DNA of 64,000 nucleotides from Nocardioides cavernaquae (GCF_003600895.1 NZ_QYRP01000002.1:3038001-3102000), one strand, 5' to 3'; positions 18,481 through 32,460 are shown, counted from the first letter of the stretch. Notes: a model not told the origin generated them from the letters alone. Program-made: numbers and translations.

Positions 18481-19707
18481 TCAGCGAGAAAGCCTAGAGG
18501 ACACCTGGTCCCAGATCGCATGCGCCACCGAACTCTTCGACCCACGGGGCACGTCGACGCGCTCGCCGTCGGCCGCGAGCAGCACGGCTTCGTTGTCCGG
18601 ACTGCCGAAGACGGCTCCCCCGCTGACGTCGTTGACGACGAGCAGATCGCAGCCCTTGCGGGCCAGCTTCGCGGTCGCCAGCTCGAGGACCGAACCGGTC
18701 GAGTCACCGGTCTCCGCTGCGAATCCGACGATCACCTGGCCGTCGCGCAGGCGGTGCTGCGAGATCTCCTTGAGGATGTCGGGGTTCTGCTGCAGCTCGA
18801 TCGTGGGCGACGAACCGTCGTCGCTCTTCTTGATCTTCGCGTCGCTCACGCCGAGCGGGCGGAAGTCGGCGGGCGCTGCGGCCATCACGACGGCGTCAGC
18901 GGACGGCGCCGCGGCGACCACCGCGTCGCGGAGCTCGGCAGTCGTCTCCACACGCACGACCTTGACCCCGGCCGGGTCGGGCAGGGAGACGTTGGCGGCG
19001 ACGAGGGTGACCTCCGCGCCGCGGGAGGCGGCGGCCCGAGCCAGGGCATAGCCCTGCAGGCCGCTGCTGCGGTTGCCGAGGAACCGGACCGGGTCGAGGT
19101 ACTCCCGGGTGCCGCCGGCGGAGACCAGCACGTGCGTGCCGGCCAGATCGGGAACCGACGCGCCACGCGAGAGCACCTCACGGGCGATCTCGAAGATCTC
19201 GCTCGGGTCGGGCAGACGGCCCTTGCCGGTGTCGGCGCCGGTGAGACGGCCTTCAGCGGGCTCGATCACGATGTTGCCGCGTGCGCGCAGCGTGGCCACG
19301 TTGGCGACGGTGGCGGGGTGCTCCCACATCTCGGTGTGCATCGCCGGGGCGAAGACCACCGGGCACCGCGCGGTCAGCAGCGTGTTGGTGAGCAGGTCGT
19401 CCGCCATGCCGTGGGCGGCCTTGGCCATCAGGTCGGCGGTCGCCGGGGCGACGACGACGATGTCGGCGTGCTGGCCGATGTGGACGTGCGGAACCGCTTC
19501 GACACGGGTCCACACGTCCGAGGCGACGGGCTTGCCGCTCAGGGCAGCCCAGGTCGGCGCGCCGACGAACTCCAGCGCGGCCGCCGTGGGCACGACGGTG
19601 ACGTCGTGGCCCGACTCGGTGAAGCGCCGCAGCAGCTCACACGACTTGTACGCCGCGATGCCACCGCTGACGCCCAGCACGACCCGGACCGCGGCGCCGC
19701 CCGTCAT
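18481..19707 (-). CDS. coaBC: Bifunctional phosphopantothenoylcysteine decarboxylase / phosphopantothenate-cysteine ligase
   Basis: Makes 4'-phosphopantetheine precursors for coenzyme A. The N-terminal FMN-dependent CoaC half (about 1-185) shows [14 protein letters not shown], the catalytic-His region [11 protein letters not shown] and PAMHTEMW; in E. coli the last motif is PAMNxxMW, so the Asn is His here. The C-terminal CoaB half (about 190-405) has [22 protein letters not shown] for nucleotide binding and KSDDGSS plus FAAETGD for CTP and substrate. Length is 408 residues. It follows rpoZ with a 15-base gap. Confidence 0.95.
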   Translation of the reverse strand: MTGGAAVRVVLGVSGGIAAYKSCELLRRFTESGHDVTVVPTAAALEFVGAPTWAALSGKPVASDVWTRVEAVPHVHIGQHADIVVVAPATADLMAKAAHGMADDLLTNTLLTARCPVVFAPAMHTEMWEHPATVANVATLRARGNIVIEPAEGRLTGADTGKGRLPDPSEIFEIAREVLSRGASVPDLAGTHVLVSAGGTREYLDPVRFLGNRSSGLQGYALARAAASRGAEVTLVAANVSLPDPAGVKVVRVETTAELRDAVVAAAPSADAVVMAAAPADFRPLGVSDAKIKKSDDGSSPTIELQQNPDILKEISQHRLRDGQVIVGFAAETGDSTGSVLELATAKLARKGCDLLVVNDVSGGAVFGSPDNEAVLLAADGERVDVPRGSKSSVAHAIWDQVSSRLSR

Positions 19708-19722
19708 CAGATCAGCCTCGGG

Positions 19723-20031
19723 TCACTCGGCGGCGGAGGCAGTGGACTTCGCTGCCTCTTCAGCGGCCAGCTCGGCCGGGTCGATGTCCTCGCAGGTCAG
19801 CAGGTCCTCGTTGATCTCGCGGAGCGCGATCGAGAGGGGCTTCTCCTGCACGTGGGTGTCGACCAGGGGGCCGACGTACTCGAGGAGACCCTCGCCCAGC
19901 TGGGAGTAGTAAGCGTTGATCTGCCGAGCGCGCTTGGCGCTGTAGAGGACCAGCTTGTACTTCGAGTCCGTCTTGGACAGCAGGTCGTCGATCGACGGGT
20001 TGGTGACACCCTCGCCGGTGGGAGCAGACAC
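19723..20031 (-). CDS. rpoZ: RNA polymerase omega subunit
   Basis: Small subunit that helps assemble and stabilise RNA polymerase by binding beta-prime. The 102-residue product begins with GTG and contains the actinobacterial omega core [30 protein letters not shown], then the conserved [10 protein letters not shown] in the middle and an acidic, Ala-rich tail. It lies between gmk (52-base gap) and coaBC, the standard arrangement. Confidence 0.95.
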   Translation of the reverse strand: MSAPTGEGVTNPSIDDLLSKTDSKYKLVLYSAKRARQINAYYSQLGEGLLEYVGPLVDTHVQEKPLSIALREINEDLLTCEDIDPAELAAEEAAKSTASAAE

Positions 20032-20083
20032 GTAAAACGCCTTACTGTTCGAAGTTCAGAGAAGACGCGGGCCGGATGCGGAC

Positions 20084-20668
20084 TCAGCGTCGCATCAAGG
20101 TTACCAACTCGTCCGCCGCAGCGTGAACTTCACGGTTGACGATGGTGACATCGAACTCCCGCTCAGCGGCAAGTTCGGTGCGTGCAGTGGCCAGTCGGCG
20201 CTCGCGTTCTTCCTCGGTCTCGGTCCCACGGCCGACCAGGCGGCGGACGAGCTCGTCCCACGACGGTGGCGCAAGGAACACGAAGAGCGCCTCCGGCGCG
20301 GTCTCGCGGACCTGCCGGGCGCCCTGCAGATCGATCTCCAGCAGCGCCGGCCGGCCGGAGGCCAGCGCGGCCTCGACGGGTCCGCGGGGGGTGCCGTACT
20401 TCGCGTGGCCGTGGACCACGGCGTACTCGAGCAGCTCTCCCCCGGCGATCATCCGGTCGAACTCCTCGTCGGAGACGAAGTGGTAGTGAAAACCGTCGAT
20501 CTCGCCCGGTCGCGGCTTGCGCGTCGTGGCCGAGACGGAGATCCACACGTCCGGGTGGTCCTCACGGATCGTCGCGGCGACGCTGCCCTTGCCGACCGCG
20601 GTGGGGCCGGCCAGGACAACCAGGCGGGGTGCGACGAGGCGAGGCGGTGCGGGAGTGGTCTCCGGCAT
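20084..20668 (-). CDS. gmk: Guanylate kinase
   Basis: Phosphorylates GMP to GDP with ATP. The 194-residue protein has the P-loop [10 protein letters not shown] near residue 20, the GMP-binding [36 protein letters not shown], and [11 protein letters not shown]. The P-loop reads AVGKG in place of the common GVGKS/T. The gene overlaps mihF by one base (TGATG). Known orthologues in this operon are essential. Confidence 0.96.
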   Translation of the reverse strand: MPETTPAPPRLVAPRLVVLAGPTAVGKGSVAATIREDHPDVWISVSATTRKPRPGEIDGFHYHFVSDEEFDRMIAGGELLEYAVVHGHAKYGTPRGPVEAALASGRPALLEIDLQGARQVRETAPEALFVFLAPPSWDELVRRLVGRGTETEEERERRLATARTELAAEREFDVTIVNREVHAAADELVTLMRR

Positions 20669-20985
20669 CAGTCGCGCGAGAACTCGGCCTCGAGCGAGGC
20701 CACCTGCTTCGCACCGAGGCCACGCACGCGGCGGCTCTCGGCAATGCTGAGACGCTCCATGAGCTGGCGGGCGCGCACCTTGCCGAGGCCGGGCATCGCC
20801 TGCAGGAGGTCGATGACCTTCATCTTGCCGACGACCTCGTTGACCTGACCCTCGCGGATCACCTCCATGATCGAGGCGCCGGAGTTCTTCAACCGGTTCT
20901 TGACCTCGGCACGCTCACGGCGCGACGCGGCGGCCTTGTCCAGGGCGGCCTGGCGTTGTTCCGGAGTCAGCTGGGGCAGGGCCAC
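20668..20985 (-). CDS. mihF: Integration host factor, actinobacterial type
   Basis: Nucleoid-associated DNA-binding protein unrelated in sequence to proteobacterial IHF, first described as mycobacterial IHF. The 105-residue product contains a helix-two-turns-helix region, [27 protein letters not shown] (about 55-80), and a basic N-terminal helix [14 protein letters not shown]. It binds DNA with little sequence preference in studied homologues and affects chromosome structure. The adjacency to gmk, rpoZ and the pyr operon is conserved in actinobacteria. Confidence 0.95.
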   Translation of the reverse strand: MALPQLTPEQRQAALDKAAASRRERAEVKNRLKNSGASIMEVIREGQVNEVVGKMKVIDLLQAMPGLGKVRARQLMERLSIAESRRVRGLGAKQVASLEAEFSRD

Positions 20986-21087
20986 GTCGTCAGGTCCTCG
21001 TCATTCGTTCGGCAGGGCTGGCGGTCAATCTAGTCATCCACTTCGACCCGGGGCAACGCGGGCCGAGAAGAAGGGTCCGAACTGTGA

Positions 21088-21537
21088 TCAGAAGAGCGGC
21101 AGGTGGCACACGTCGCGGGCGTGCTGGTCGACCGCGTTCGCTGCCTCGACCGTCTCCGGCGACGCGAGCCGGACGCTCGCGGCCTCGAGCGCCTTGCGAT
21201 CGGCGGCGGGGAGGTCCTCCGGGAGCTTCCCGTCGACCTCGCCGGGTTCGAGCCCGGCCGTCTCCAGGACGTCCTGGAGTCCGGTGAGCGCGTCGAGCAG
21301 CGTGCGCCAGTCGCCCGCCACGTCATCGGGCGCCTCTCCTGCCAGGTCCTCGAGCACCGGCAACGCGTCGAGGAGGCCCTGCTGCGCTCCCCCGACGTCG
21401 AACGTCTTCGCGAGCTGGGGCGCCTGCTCCTCGACACTCTCGCAGTAGGACGCCTGGGCATCTCCGGCACAGCCGGTCAACGCCGACGCCACCAGCCCGA
21501 GGCCCGCCAGCGTCGCTGCCTTCTGGGCGAGGCGCAT
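21088..21537 (-). CDS. Putative lipoprotein coupled to pyrF
   Basis: A 149-residue predicted lipoprotein: basic N-terminus, hydrophobic segment and lipobox LTGC with the lipidated Cys at residue 22. The mature part is acidic, mostly helical and contains two further cysteines (one soon after the lipobox and one in the last six residues) that could form a disulphide. No family is recognised. Its ATG overlaps the pyrF stop as TGATG, so it is the last gene of the pyrimidine operon, although its role there is unknown. Confidence 0.75.
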   Translation of the reverse strand: MRLAQKAATLAGLGLVASALTGCAGDAQASYCESVEEQAPQLAKTFDVGGAQQGLLDALPVLEDLAGEAPDDVAGDWRTLLDALTGLQDVLETAGLEPGEVDGKLPEDLPAADRKALEAASVRLASPETVEAANAVDQHARDVCHLPLF

Positions 21538-22361
21538 CAGCCGACCAGCGCCGCGAACTCGTCGTTGGCCCGGGCCGCGGCGTCGCGCAGCGCCTGGATC
21601 GAGGGGCCGGCGCCGAGGATCTCCCGCGTGGAGGTTGGTACGACGTTGCGGACTGCGGCCCCGAAGATGCGGCGCACGTCATCGGCCGTGCCGCCCTGGG
21701 CACCGATGCCCGGGACCAGCAGCGGACCGTTGATCGCGAGGTCCTCGTCGGTCGACCCGATGGTCGCACCGACCACGGCGCCGAACGACCCGAGCCCCGA
21801 AGCGTCGGCGTTGGCAGCGCGGAGGCCCGCGAGCACCTCACCGGCGATCGTCGTGCCGTCGGCAGTGCGTGCGTGCTGGAACCGCGGCGCCTCGGGGTTG
21901 GACGTCAGCGCGAGTGCGAACACACCTCCGCCGTGGCGCCGGGCGGTGTCGATCATCGGCTGCAGGGAGCCGAAGCCGAGGTAGGGGCTGGCGGTGATCG
22001 CGTCGGACGCGAGCGGGCTCGACGGGTCGAGGTAGGCGTCGGCATAGGCCTGCGCCGTGGTGCCGATGTCGCCGCGCTTCACGTCGAGGATCACCAGGCA
22101 GCCGGCGGCCCGGGTCTCGGCGATCACCTTCTCCAGCACTGCCACGCCGCGCGAGCCGTGGCGCTCGAAGAACGCGCTCTGCGGCTTGATGCTGGACACG
22201 ACCGGAGCCAGCGCCTCCACCGCCGTCATGGCGAACCGCTCGCAGCCTGCCGCGGTGTCGGGAAGGCCCCAGGCCGCCAGCAGGGAGGCGTGGGGGTCGA
22301 TCCCCGGGCACAGGGGTCCACGGGCGTCCATCGCGGCGCGCAGGCGCTGTCCGAAGGTCAC
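21537..22361 (-). CDS. pyrF: Orotidine 5'-phosphate decarboxylase (type 2)
   Basis: Final step to UMP: decarboxylates OMP. The 274-residue enzyme is the longer, type 2 form typical of actinobacteria. Catalytic residues lie in VILDVKRGDIGTTA (Asp-Lys-Arg-Gly-Asp), preceded by IKPQSAFFERHG and followed by VPGIGAQGGTADDVRR for phosphate binding. The GTG start overlaps the preceding gene's stop as GTGA. The operon position after the dehydrogenase genes fits the pathway order. Confidence 0.95.
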   Translation of the reverse strand: MTFGQRLRAAMDARGPLCPGIDPHASLLAAWGLPDTAAGCERFAMTAVEALAPVVSSIKPQSAFFERHGSRGVAVLEKVIAETRAAGCLVILDVKRGDIGTTAQAYADAYLDPSSPLASDAITASPYLGFGSLQPMIDTARRHGGGVFALALTSNPEAPRFQHARTADGTTIAGEVLAGLRAANADASGLGSFGAVVGATIGSTDEDLAINGPLLVPGIGAQGGTADDVRRIFGAAVRNVVPTSTREILGAGPSIQALRDAAARANDEFAALVG

Positions 22362-23200
22362 AGGTCATCTCCTGGGTTGGTTGCCAGCTCGGAAGCGATC
22401 CGGAAAACGGTCGTCGGGTCGTGCAGCAGCGCGGTGCCCACCTGGACCGCGACGGCCCCGGCACTCAGGAAACCACGCGCGTCGTCGGCAGTGGCGATGC
22501 CACCCACCGCGATCAGGGGTACGCCGGGCAGTGCGGTCCGCACCTCGGCCAGGCAGCGCAGCGCGACCGGTCGCACGGCCGGCCCGGAGAGCTCGGCGGG
22601 AGTGCCGTTGTCGAGCGCCGCAGGGAGCGCGCCGCCGACCACCAGCGCATCGGCTCCCGCTTCGGCGACCGCGCGGGCGGCGGTGGCGATGCGGGACGGG
22701 ACAGCAGGCAGCTTCACGTGCAGCGCCACGCCGACCGGGAGCTCGGCCCGGACGGCGGTGACCACCCGCGCGGCCTGGAACGGCTCGGTCGCGTCGAAGA
22801 CCCCGAGCCGCCGTGGGTCGTCGACGGCGAGGTTGAGCTCGATGCCCGCGACACCCGGTGCCCTGACCAGCCGCCTGGTGATCTCGGCGTACTCGGCGAG
22901 GGTGGCGCCCGCGATCGACACAAAGGTGCGCACACCCTGCTGCGCGAGCCACGGCAACTCGGTCATCAGGAAGCGGTCGAGACCGGGGTTCTGCAACCGG
23001 TGCGCGCGCACGAGGCCGGCAGGGCTCTCCTCGACCCGCACCCGTCCGCCGGCACGCGGATCCATGGTCAGCGTGCGGGTGACGAACCCGCCGATCCCGG
23101 CGAGGCCGTCCTCCTGGGCGTAGGCGGCGAGCTCGCGGCCGGTGCCGCCGCATCCGCTGGCCACCATCACGGGCAGGTCGAAGCTCGTCGGGGCACTCAC
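22358..23200 (-). CDS. Dihydroorotate dehydrogenase class 1B-like protein lacking the active-site motif
   Basis: A 280-residue FMN-type TIM barrel close to PyrDB: ASGCGGTGRELA at the start, LQNPGLDRF, the late SGPAVRPVALR, GGIATADDAR and GAVAVQVGTAL that hold FMN phosphate. The catalytic strand that reads Asn-x-Ser-Cys-Pro-Asn in class 1B enzymes is Asn123-Leu-Ala-Val-Asp-Asp128 here, so the catalytic Cys and the substrate Asn are gone; the later Ile-Asn-Thr is also replaced, by Gly-Gly-Ala. It starts at GTG 23200, overlapping pyrK as GTGA. A complete class 2 PyrD lies upstream in the same operon. Either a new reaction or a structural partner for PyrK is possible; conventional activity is unlikely. 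Confidence 0.8.
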   Translation of the reverse strand: MSAPTSFDLPVMVASGCGGTGRELAAYAQEDGLAGIGGFVTRTLTMDPRAGGRVRVEESPAGLVRAHRLQNPGLDRFLMTELPWLAQQGVRTFVSIAGATLAEYAEITRRLVRAPGVAGIELNLAVDDPRRLGVFDATEPFQAARVVTAVRAELPVGVALHVKLPAVPSRIATAARAVAEAGADALVVGGALPAALDNGTPAELSGPAVRPVALRCLAEVRTALPGVPLIAVGGIATADDARGFLSAGAVAVQVGTALLHDPTTVFRIASELATNPGDDL

Positions 23201-24027
23201 AGCAGCCCCCACTGGACGCGGTCACCGCGGAAGACCGGCCCCTCGGCGCAGGCACGCACCTTGTGGGCGATGCCGTCCTCGCCGATGACCGGCACGATGC
23301 AGGCGTGGCACAGGCCGGTGCCACAGGGCTGCGGGATCTCGAGGGCGACCTGGCTCCAGGCACCATGCGCCTCCGCCGCAGCAGCGACCGCGTGGAGCGT
23401 GGCGGACGGGCCTGCGGCGTAGACGACGTCGGCCTCGGCGCGTTGCAGGATGCCGGGCAGTGCCTGGCCGGCGGTGCCCTTGGCACCGAGGGATCCATCG
23501 ACCGTCACGACGCTCACCGAGCGTGCCGTACGCCGCGCCTCGAGCGCGCCGAAGACGTGTGCCTCGTCGTCGGCCGCAAGCAGGATCGTGACCGCGCACC
23601 CGCGCTCACGCAGGCGTTCAGCAAGCGGGAAGAGTGCTGCGGCGGCGTAGCCCTCACCCACGAGCACACAGTTGACCGGCTCCTTGGGCTGGGCGAAGGG
23701 ACGGCCGAGCGGGCCGGTGAGCTCGACCCTGGCGCCCTGGGTGAGGGCGGCCAGCCACGCGGTGCCGACGCCCGCCGGCTCGATGACGAGCTCGACGGTG
23801 GCGCCGTGACTTCCGGTGGGGCGGACCCGGTGGATCCAGAGGCTGCGACGGGCGAGGTGGGCACCATCCGGGAGCGAGACCGCGACGAAGTTGCCCGGGC
23901 GGAAGCGCTCGGCCACGCCCGGCGCTGCCAGGACGAGGTGGCGGTAGGCGCCCACCTTCTTGGTGGACAGCACCTCTGCGGTCACGTGGAGCGGGCCGGT
24001 CCCCTCACCCATCGGCACAGCAGTCAT
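23197..24027 (-). CDS. pyrK: Dihydroorotate dehydrogenase electron-transfer subunit (PyrK-like)
   Basis: Flavin and iron-sulphur subunit that passes electrons between class 1B dihydroorotate dehydrogenase and NAD. The 276-residue product has an FAD-binding barrel with RRSLWIHRV (about 60-68), a nucleotide-binding half, and a 2Fe-2S site formed by Cys235, Cys240, Cys243 and Cys260. ATG 24027 overlaps the pyrD stop as ATGA. It is placed between a class 2 PyrD, which normally uses quinones and needs no PyrK, and the degenerate class 1B-like protein, which is therefore its likely partner. Confidence 0.88.
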   Translation of the reverse strand: MTAVPMGEGTGPLHVTAEVLSTKKVGAYRHLVLAAPGVAERFRPGNFVAVSLPDGAHLARRSLWIHRVRPTGSHGATVELVIEPAGVGTAWLAALTQGARVELTGPLGRPFAQPKEPVNCVLVGEGYAAAALFPLAERLRERGCAVTILLAADDEAHVFGALEARRTARSVSVVTVDGSLGAKGTAGQALPGILQRAEADVVYAAGPSATLHAVAAAAEAHGAWSQVALEIPQPCGTGLCHACIVPVIGEDGIAHKVRACAEGPVFRGDRVQWGLL

Positions 24028-25075
24028 CGGCGGCGAGACACCGCCCGCAGGATCTTGCGGGGCCACAGCGGGCCCTCGTAGATGAACGCGGTGTACCCCT
24101 GGATCAGCGTCGCACCCGCGTCCAGACGTGCCACGGCGTCAGCGGCAGTCGTGATTCCGCCGACGCCGATCAGGACGAGGTCATCTCCGACCCGTGCCTT
24201 CAGCATCCGCATGACGTCCAGTGCGCGGTCGGTCAGCGGCTGGCCGGAGAGCCCGCCGGCGCCGATCGTCGACACCTTCGCCGGGTCGGTGGCCAGGCCG
24301 TCGCGACTGATCGTGGTGTTGGTGGCGATGATGCCGTCCAGGCCGATCGCCTTCGCCATGTCGGCCACCGCCAGCACGTCGTCGTCCGCGAGGTCGGGTG
24401 CGATCTTGACCAGCAGCGGGACGCGACGGTCGGTGACCACCAGGTCGGCGCGCTTGCGGACCGCTTCGAGCAGCGGCGTCAGCTTCTCGACGGCCTGCAG
24501 GTTGCGCAGGCCGGGCGTGTTCGGCGAGGAGACGTTGACGACCAGGTAGTCGGCGTACGGCGCGAGGTGGTCGACCGACTTCTCGTGGTCGGCGATGACC
24601 GCGGTGATGTCGTCGTCCGGCACGACCTTGGTCTTGCCGATGTTGACGCCCACGATCGGGCCGTTCTTGCCGCGACGCCTGGCGGCCCGCTCGGCAAGCC
24701 GGCGGCCCACGACCTCCGCACCGTCGTTGTTGAAGCCCATGCGGTTGATCACCGCACGGTCCTCGAGCAGCCGGAAGAGGCGCGGCTTCGGGTTGCCCGG
24801 CTGGGCTTCACCGGTGACCGTCCCGATCTCGATGTGCCCGAAGCCGAGACCGGCGAGCGCGTCGATGCCGACCGCGTTCTTGTCGAAGCCCGCGGCCAGG
24901 CCGAGGACGTTGGGGAAGGTGAGCCCCAGGGCCTGGACCGGCTGCGGCTTCGCGGTGCGTGACCAGCAGCTGAGCACCGGACGTCCTGCCCGGATCGCCG
25001 CGAACGCCTGCTCGTGCGCCTTCTCGGGGTCGATCTTCGAGAAGACGCCGTCGAAGAGGACGTCGTAGGGCTTCT

Positions 25076-25079
<4 letters not shown>
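24024..25079 (-). CDS. pyrD: Dihydroorotate dehydrogenase (quinone), class 2
   Basis: Oxidises dihydroorotate to orotate at the membrane with a quinone acceptor. The 351-residue protein has the N-terminal helical membrane-associating segment ([21 protein letters not shown]), [21 protein letters not shown], the class 2 catalytic serine region [14 protein letters not shown], and [10 protein letters not shown] and [11 protein letters not shown] for FMN. GTG 25079 is used because it overlaps the carB stop as GTGA. This is the enzyme expected to carry the pathway. Confidence 0.95.
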
Positions 25080-28420
<3,341 letters not shown>

Positions 28421-28425
28421 GTGGT

Positions 28426-29577
28426 TCAGGCTCCCTTGGTGGCCGCGGAGGACCGGGCAATGTTGTCAGCCATGAGCTGGGTGAAGCGGTCGAAGAGGTA
28501 CGCCGCGTCATGCGGGCCGGCGGCCGCCTCCGGGTGGTACTGCACGGAGAAGGACTTGAGCCCGCGCTCGTCGCGCAGCTCCAGCCCCTCGACGCAGTCG
28601 TCGTTGAGGTTGATGTGCGACACCGTCGCCTCGCCGTAGGGCGTGGTGGTCGAGCCCTCGAGCGGTGCATCGACGGCGAAGCCGTGGTTGTGCGCGGTGA
28701 CCTCGACCTTGCCGGTGGTGCGGTCCATGACCGGCTGGTTGATGCCGCGGTGGCCGTACTTGAGCTTGTAGGTGCCGAAGCCGAGCGCGCGGCCGAAGAG
28801 CTGGTTGCCGAAGCAGATGCCGAAGTAGGGCAGGCCCTGCTCCAGCGCCGCCTTGAGCAGCTCGACCTGGCCGGTCGTCGCCGCCGGGTCGCCGGGGCCG
28901 TTGGAGAAGAAGAGGCCGTCGGGCTTGATCGCGTTGACCTCGTCGAGCGACGCCGTCGCGGGCAGGACGTGCACCTCGATGCCGCGCTCGGCCATCATCC
29001 GCGGGGTGTTGGCCTTGATGCCGAGGTCGAGCGCCGCGACGGTGAACAGCTTCTCGCCAACCGCAGGCACGACGTACGCCTCGGGGGTGGTGACTGCGTC
29101 GGAGAGGTTCGAGCCCGCCATCTCGGCAGACTGCTGCACCTTGAGGAGCAGCGCGGCCGGGTCGGTCTCGGTGGTGGAGATGCCGACGCGCATCGCGCCA
29201 CGCTCCCGCAGGTGGCGGGTCAGCGCACGGGTGTCGACGCCGGAGATGCCGACGACGCCCTGCTCCTTGAGCTCGTCGTCCAGCGAGCGCACCGAGCGCC
29301 AGTTGGACGGCACCCGGGCAGGATCGCGCACGACGTAGCCGGCCACCCAGATCCTGCGGGACTCCGGGTCCTCGTCGTTCATGCCCGTGTTGCCGATGTG
29401 CGGGGCGGTCATGACGACGACCTGGCGGTGGTACGACGGGTCGGTCAGCGTCTCCTGGTAGCCGGACATGCCAGTGGAGAACACGGCCTCGCCGAAGGTC
29501 TCCCCCTCGGCGCCGAACGCCTCACCGCGGAACGTGCGTCCGTCCTCGAGGACCATCAGGGCAGGCTTCAGATTCAT
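28426..29577 (-). CDS. carA: Carbamoyl-phosphate synthase small chain
   Basis: Glutamine amidotransferase subunit that supplies ammonia to CarB through a tunnel. The 383-residue product has the CarA-specific N-terminal domain ([34 protein letters not shown]) and a class I glutaminase domain with the nucleophile in [10 protein letters not shown], the strand [12 protein letters not shown] and the catalytic His-Glu pair in [12 protein letters not shown]. The ATG overlaps the pyrC stop as TGATG. Confidence 0.97.
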   Translation of the reverse strand: MNLKPALMVLEDGRTFRGEAFGAEGETFGEAVFSTGMSGYQETLTDPSYHRQVVVMTAPHIGNTGMNDEDPESRRIWVAGYVVRDPARVPSNWRSVRSLDDELKEQGVVGISGVDTRALTRHLRERGAMRVGISTTETDPAALLLKVQQSAEMAGSNLSDAVTTPEAYVVPAVGEKLFTVAALDLGIKANTPRMMAERGIEVHVLPATASLDEVNAIKPDGLFFSNGPGDPAATTGQVELLKAALEQGLPYFGICFGNQLFGRALGFGTYKLKYGHRGINQPVMDRTTGKVEVTAHNHGFAVDAPLEGSTTTPYGEATVSHINLNDDCVEGLELRDERGLKSFSVQYHPEAAAGPHDAAYLFDRFTQLMADNIARSSAATKGA

Positions 29578-30917
29578 CAGGAGCTTCCTTCGACAATTTT
29601 CTGGCCAAGACAGGTCGCAGTGCCACGCAGGAACGTGGCGTGCACGGCGCCGGTCAACGAGCGACCGTGCCAGGGGTTGTTGCGAGACAGCGACACCGAG
29701 GCGTCGCGGTCGACGGTGACCGACGCGGAGGGATCCACGAGGGTGAGGTTGGCGGGAGCACCGACAATCAATGCGTTGCCGTGGCTGTACTGACCTTCTT
29801 GGGAAAGCCCGGCGATGCGGGCCGGGTTGGTCGACATGACCCGCGCGACACCGGCCCAGTCCAGCAGCCCGCCCTCGACCATGACCGTGGAAACAACCGA
29901 CAGGGCGGTCTCGAGGCCGAGCATGCCGAACGCCGCGTCGACGAAGGCGTGCTCCTTGTCGTGGCGTGCGTGCGGGGCGTGGTCGGTGGCGACGGCGTCG
30001 ATCGTGCCGTCAGCCAGCGCGGCGCGCAGCGCCTCGACGTCCTCGGCCGGGCGCAGCGGTGGGTTGACCTTGTACGTCGGGTCGTAGCCGGTCAGCAGGT
30101 CGGTGGTGAGCAGCAGGTGGTGCGGCGTGACCTCGCAGGTGACGTCCCAGCGCCCATCCTTCTTGGCCTGCGACTTGGCCCAGCGCACGACCTCGACGGA
30201 TCCGGCGGTGGAGACGTGGGCGATGTGGACCCGCGAACCCGTGTGGCGCGCGAGCATCACGTCCCGGGCGACGATGACCTCTTCGGCGATGCCGGGCCAG
30301 CCGGGCAGGCCGAGCTGGCCAGAGAGCTCACCCTCGTGGCAGCAGGCGGTCGGGCCTGCGAGCGACGGGTCCTGCGCGTGCTGGGAGACGACGCCCCCGA
30401 ACGCCTTGACGTACTCCAGCGCGCGGCGCATGACGCGGGCGTCGTGGACGCACTTGCCGTCGTCGGAGAAGACCCGGACGTTGGCGCGGGACCGGGCCAT
30501 CAGGCCGAGCTCCGCGAGCTCCTCGCCCTGGAGTCCCTTGGTGACTGCGCCGACGGGCTGGACGTCGACGATGCCCGCGGCGCGACCGAGGTCGAAGACC
30601 CGCTCCGCTGCCTCGGCGGTGTCGGTGACCGGGTTGGTGTTGGCCATCGCCAGGACGGCGGTGTAGCCACCGACGGCGGCAGCTCGCGATCCGGTGAGCA
30701 CCGTCTCGGCGTCCTCCCGGCCGGGCTGGCGCAGGTGCGTGTGCAGGTCGACCAGGCCGGGCAGCGCGACGAGGCCGTCGGCGTCGACCTCGGTCGCACC
30801 CGCAACGCTGAGCGAGCCGACCTCGGCAATGACGCCGTCGACGAGCAGCAGGTCAGCAGCCTCGCCGCCGAGGAGGCGCGCGCCCTTGATCAGGGTCTTC
30901 CCCTGCGAGCTGGTCAC
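29577..30917 (-). CDS. pyrC: Dihydroorotase (class I)
   Basis: Zinc amidohydrolase that cyclises carbamoyl aspartate to dihydroorotate. The 446-residue protein has the metal motif [17 protein letters not shown] (about 57-73), the strand [18 protein letters not shown] with a second His ligand, and ATDHAPH with the catalytic Asp, all as in class I (Bacillus/Thermus-type) enzymes. It begins with GTG and overlaps pyrB by 4 bases. Class I enzymes often complex with aspartate transcarbamoylase, which fits the gene pair. Confidence 0.96.
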   Translation of the reverse strand: MTSSQGKTLIKGARLLGGEAADLLLVDGVIAEVGSLSVAGATEVDADGLVALPGLVDLHTHLRQPGREDAETVLTGSRAAAVGGYTAVLAMANTNPVTDTAEAAERVFDLGRAAGIVDVQPVGAVTKGLQGEELAELGLMARSRANVRVFSDDGKCVHDARVMRRALEYVKAFGGVVSQHAQDPSLAGPTACCHEGELSGQLGLPGWPGIAEEVIVARDVMLARHTGSRVHIAHVSTAGSVEVVRWAKSQAKKDGRWDVTCEVTPHHLLLTTDLLTGYDPTYKVNPPLRPAEDVEALRAALADGTIDAVATDHAPHARHDKEHAFVDAAFGMLGLETALSVVSTVMVEGGLLDWAGVARVMSTNPARIAGLSQEGQYSHGNALIVGAPANLTLVDPSASVTVDRDASVSLSRNNPWHGRSLTGAVHATFLRGTATCLGQKIVEGSS

Positions 30918-31855
30918 TTGGCTTCTCCCTCGTTGGGCCCGGCGAGCAGGTGGTAGAGCACGGACATGCGGATCGCGACGCCCGAGGAGACCTGGTCGAG
31001 CACGACCGACTGGGCCGCATCAGCAGCGTCGGCGGCTATCTCGAGGCCGCGGTTCATCGGGCCGGGGTGCAGGATCGGGGCGTCCGGCTTCAGCAGCGCC
31101 AACCGGTCGCGGGTGAGGCCGTAGCCGACGGTGTACTCCCGCGCGGTCGGGAAGTAGCCGCCGCTCATCCGCTCCTTCTGGACGCGGAGCATCATCACCG
31201 CGTCGGCCTCGGGAAGCACGGAATCGACGTCGTACGACGTGGCGAAGCCTGCGTCCTTGGACCACGAGGCGATGCCGGACGGCATCAGCGTCGGGGGCGC
31301 GACGACGGTGACGTCGGCGCCGAGCTTGGTCAGGATCTTCACGCCGGAGCGGAAGACGCGGCTGTGCGTGAGGTCGCCGACGATCGCGATCTTGCGACCC
31401 TCGAGCGATCCGAGCTTGCGCTGCAGCGTGTAGGCGTCGAGCAGCGCCTGCGTCGGGTGCTCGTGCATGCCATCGCCGGCGTTGATGACGGGGATGTCGA
31501 GCCACCCGGCGACCTGGTGGGCGGCGCCCGAGGCGGAGTGGCGCATGACCAGGCCATCGATGCCCATGGCGGTCACGGTGAGCACGGTGTCGCGCAACGA
31601 CTCGCCCTTGGAGGCGCTGGACCCCTTGGCGGAGATGTTGATGACGTCGGCGGAGAGCCACTTGCCGGCGATCTCGAAGCTCGACCGGGTGCGCGTGGAG
31701 TCCTCGAAGAAGAGGTTGATCACCGTGCGACCGCGCAGCGCGGGCAGCTTCTTGACCGCGCGTCGCTGCACGTCGTGCATCTCGGCAGCGGTCTCGAAGA
31801 GGGCGCCGATGTCGTCGACGCTCAGGTCGTCGATGGAGAGCAGGTGCTTCTTCAC
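30914..31855 (-). CDS. pyrB: Aspartate carbamoyltransferase catalytic chain
   Basis: First committed step of pyrimidine synthesis: joins carbamoyl phosphate and aspartate. The 313-residue protein carries the carbamoyl-phosphate loop STRTRSSFE (about 54-62), [25 protein letters not shown] and the late [11 protein letters not shown]. No regulatory PyrI chain is present nearby, as expected for actinobacteria. It begins with GTG inside a GTGA overlap with pyrR. Confidence 0.97.
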   Translation of the reverse strand: MKKHLLSIDDLSVDDIGALFETAAEMHDVQRRAVKKLPALRGRTVINLFFEDSTRTRSSFEIAGKWLSADVINISAKGSSASKGESLRDTVLTVTAMGIDGLVMRHSASGAAHQVAGWLDIPVINAGDGMHEHPTQALLDAYTLQRKLGSLEGRKIAIVGDLTHSRVFRSGVKILTKLGADVTVVAPPTLMPSGIASWSKDAGFATSYDVDSVLPEADAVMMLRVQKERMSGGYFPTAREYTVGYGLTRDRLALLKPDAPILHPGPMNRGLEIAADAADAAQSVVLDQVSSGVAIRMSVLYHLLAGPNEGEAK

Positions 31856-32451
31856 GCGCTCGCCCCCTTGTCGTCGGCGGTGACGCTGTCGGCGATGCGG
31901 ACCTCGTCGACGCCGTCGGTCTCGACCAGACGGACCCCGACGCGCTCGGTGCGTGCGCTCGGGAGGTTCTTGCCGACGTGGTCGGCGCGGATCGGCAGGT
32001 CGCGGTGCCCGCGGTCGACGAGTACGGCGAGGCGCACGGTCGCGGGCCGGCCCAGGTCGGAGAGCGCGTCGAGCGCGGCGCGGATCGTGCGGCCGGAGAA
32101 GAGCACGTCGTCGACCAGGACGACGGTCTTGCCGTCGATGCCGCCGGCCGGGAGCTGGGTCTTGTGCGGGCTGCGCGTCGGGTGCGACCTGAGGTCGTCG
32201 CGGTACATCGTCACGTCGAGCTCGCCGACCGCCACCGGCTTGCCCTCGACGGCCTGGATCTTCTCGGCGATGCGCTTCGCCAGCGGCACACCGCGGGTGT
32301 GCAGGCCGAGGATCACCAGCGACTCGGGCTCGCGGTTGCGCTCGAGGATCTCGTGGGAGATGCGGGCCAGCGCCCGGGAGACGTCACGGGCGTCGAGAAC
32401 GACGCGACCAGCAAGGGCGGAATCGCCGGGGACCGGGTCGAGGGTAGGCAT
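31852..32451 (-). CDS. pyrR: Bifunctional pyr operon RNA-binding regulator / uracil phosphoribosyltransferase
   Basis: Senses UMP/UTP, binds pyr leader RNA and has side activity as uracil phosphoribosyltransferase. The 199-residue product has the PRPP-binding motif [20 protein letters not shown] (about 120-139) and the conserved [17 protein letters not shown] and [11 protein letters not shown]. The ATG at 32451 is chosen because AAGGAGGTCC stands 9 bases upstream. It heads the operon and probably controls it through the RNA element directly ahead of it. Confidence 0.96.
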   Translation of the reverse strand: MPTLDPVPGDSALAGRVVLDARDVSRALARISHEILERNREPESLVILGLHTRGVPLAKRIAEKIQAVEGKPVAVGELDVTMYRDDLRSHPTRSPHKTQLPAGGIDGKTVVLVDDVLFSGRTIRAALDALSDLGRPATVRLAVLVDRGHRDLPIRADHVGKNLPSARTERVGVRLVETDGVDEVRIADSVTADDKGASA

Positions 32452-32460
32452 CAGTGCGCC

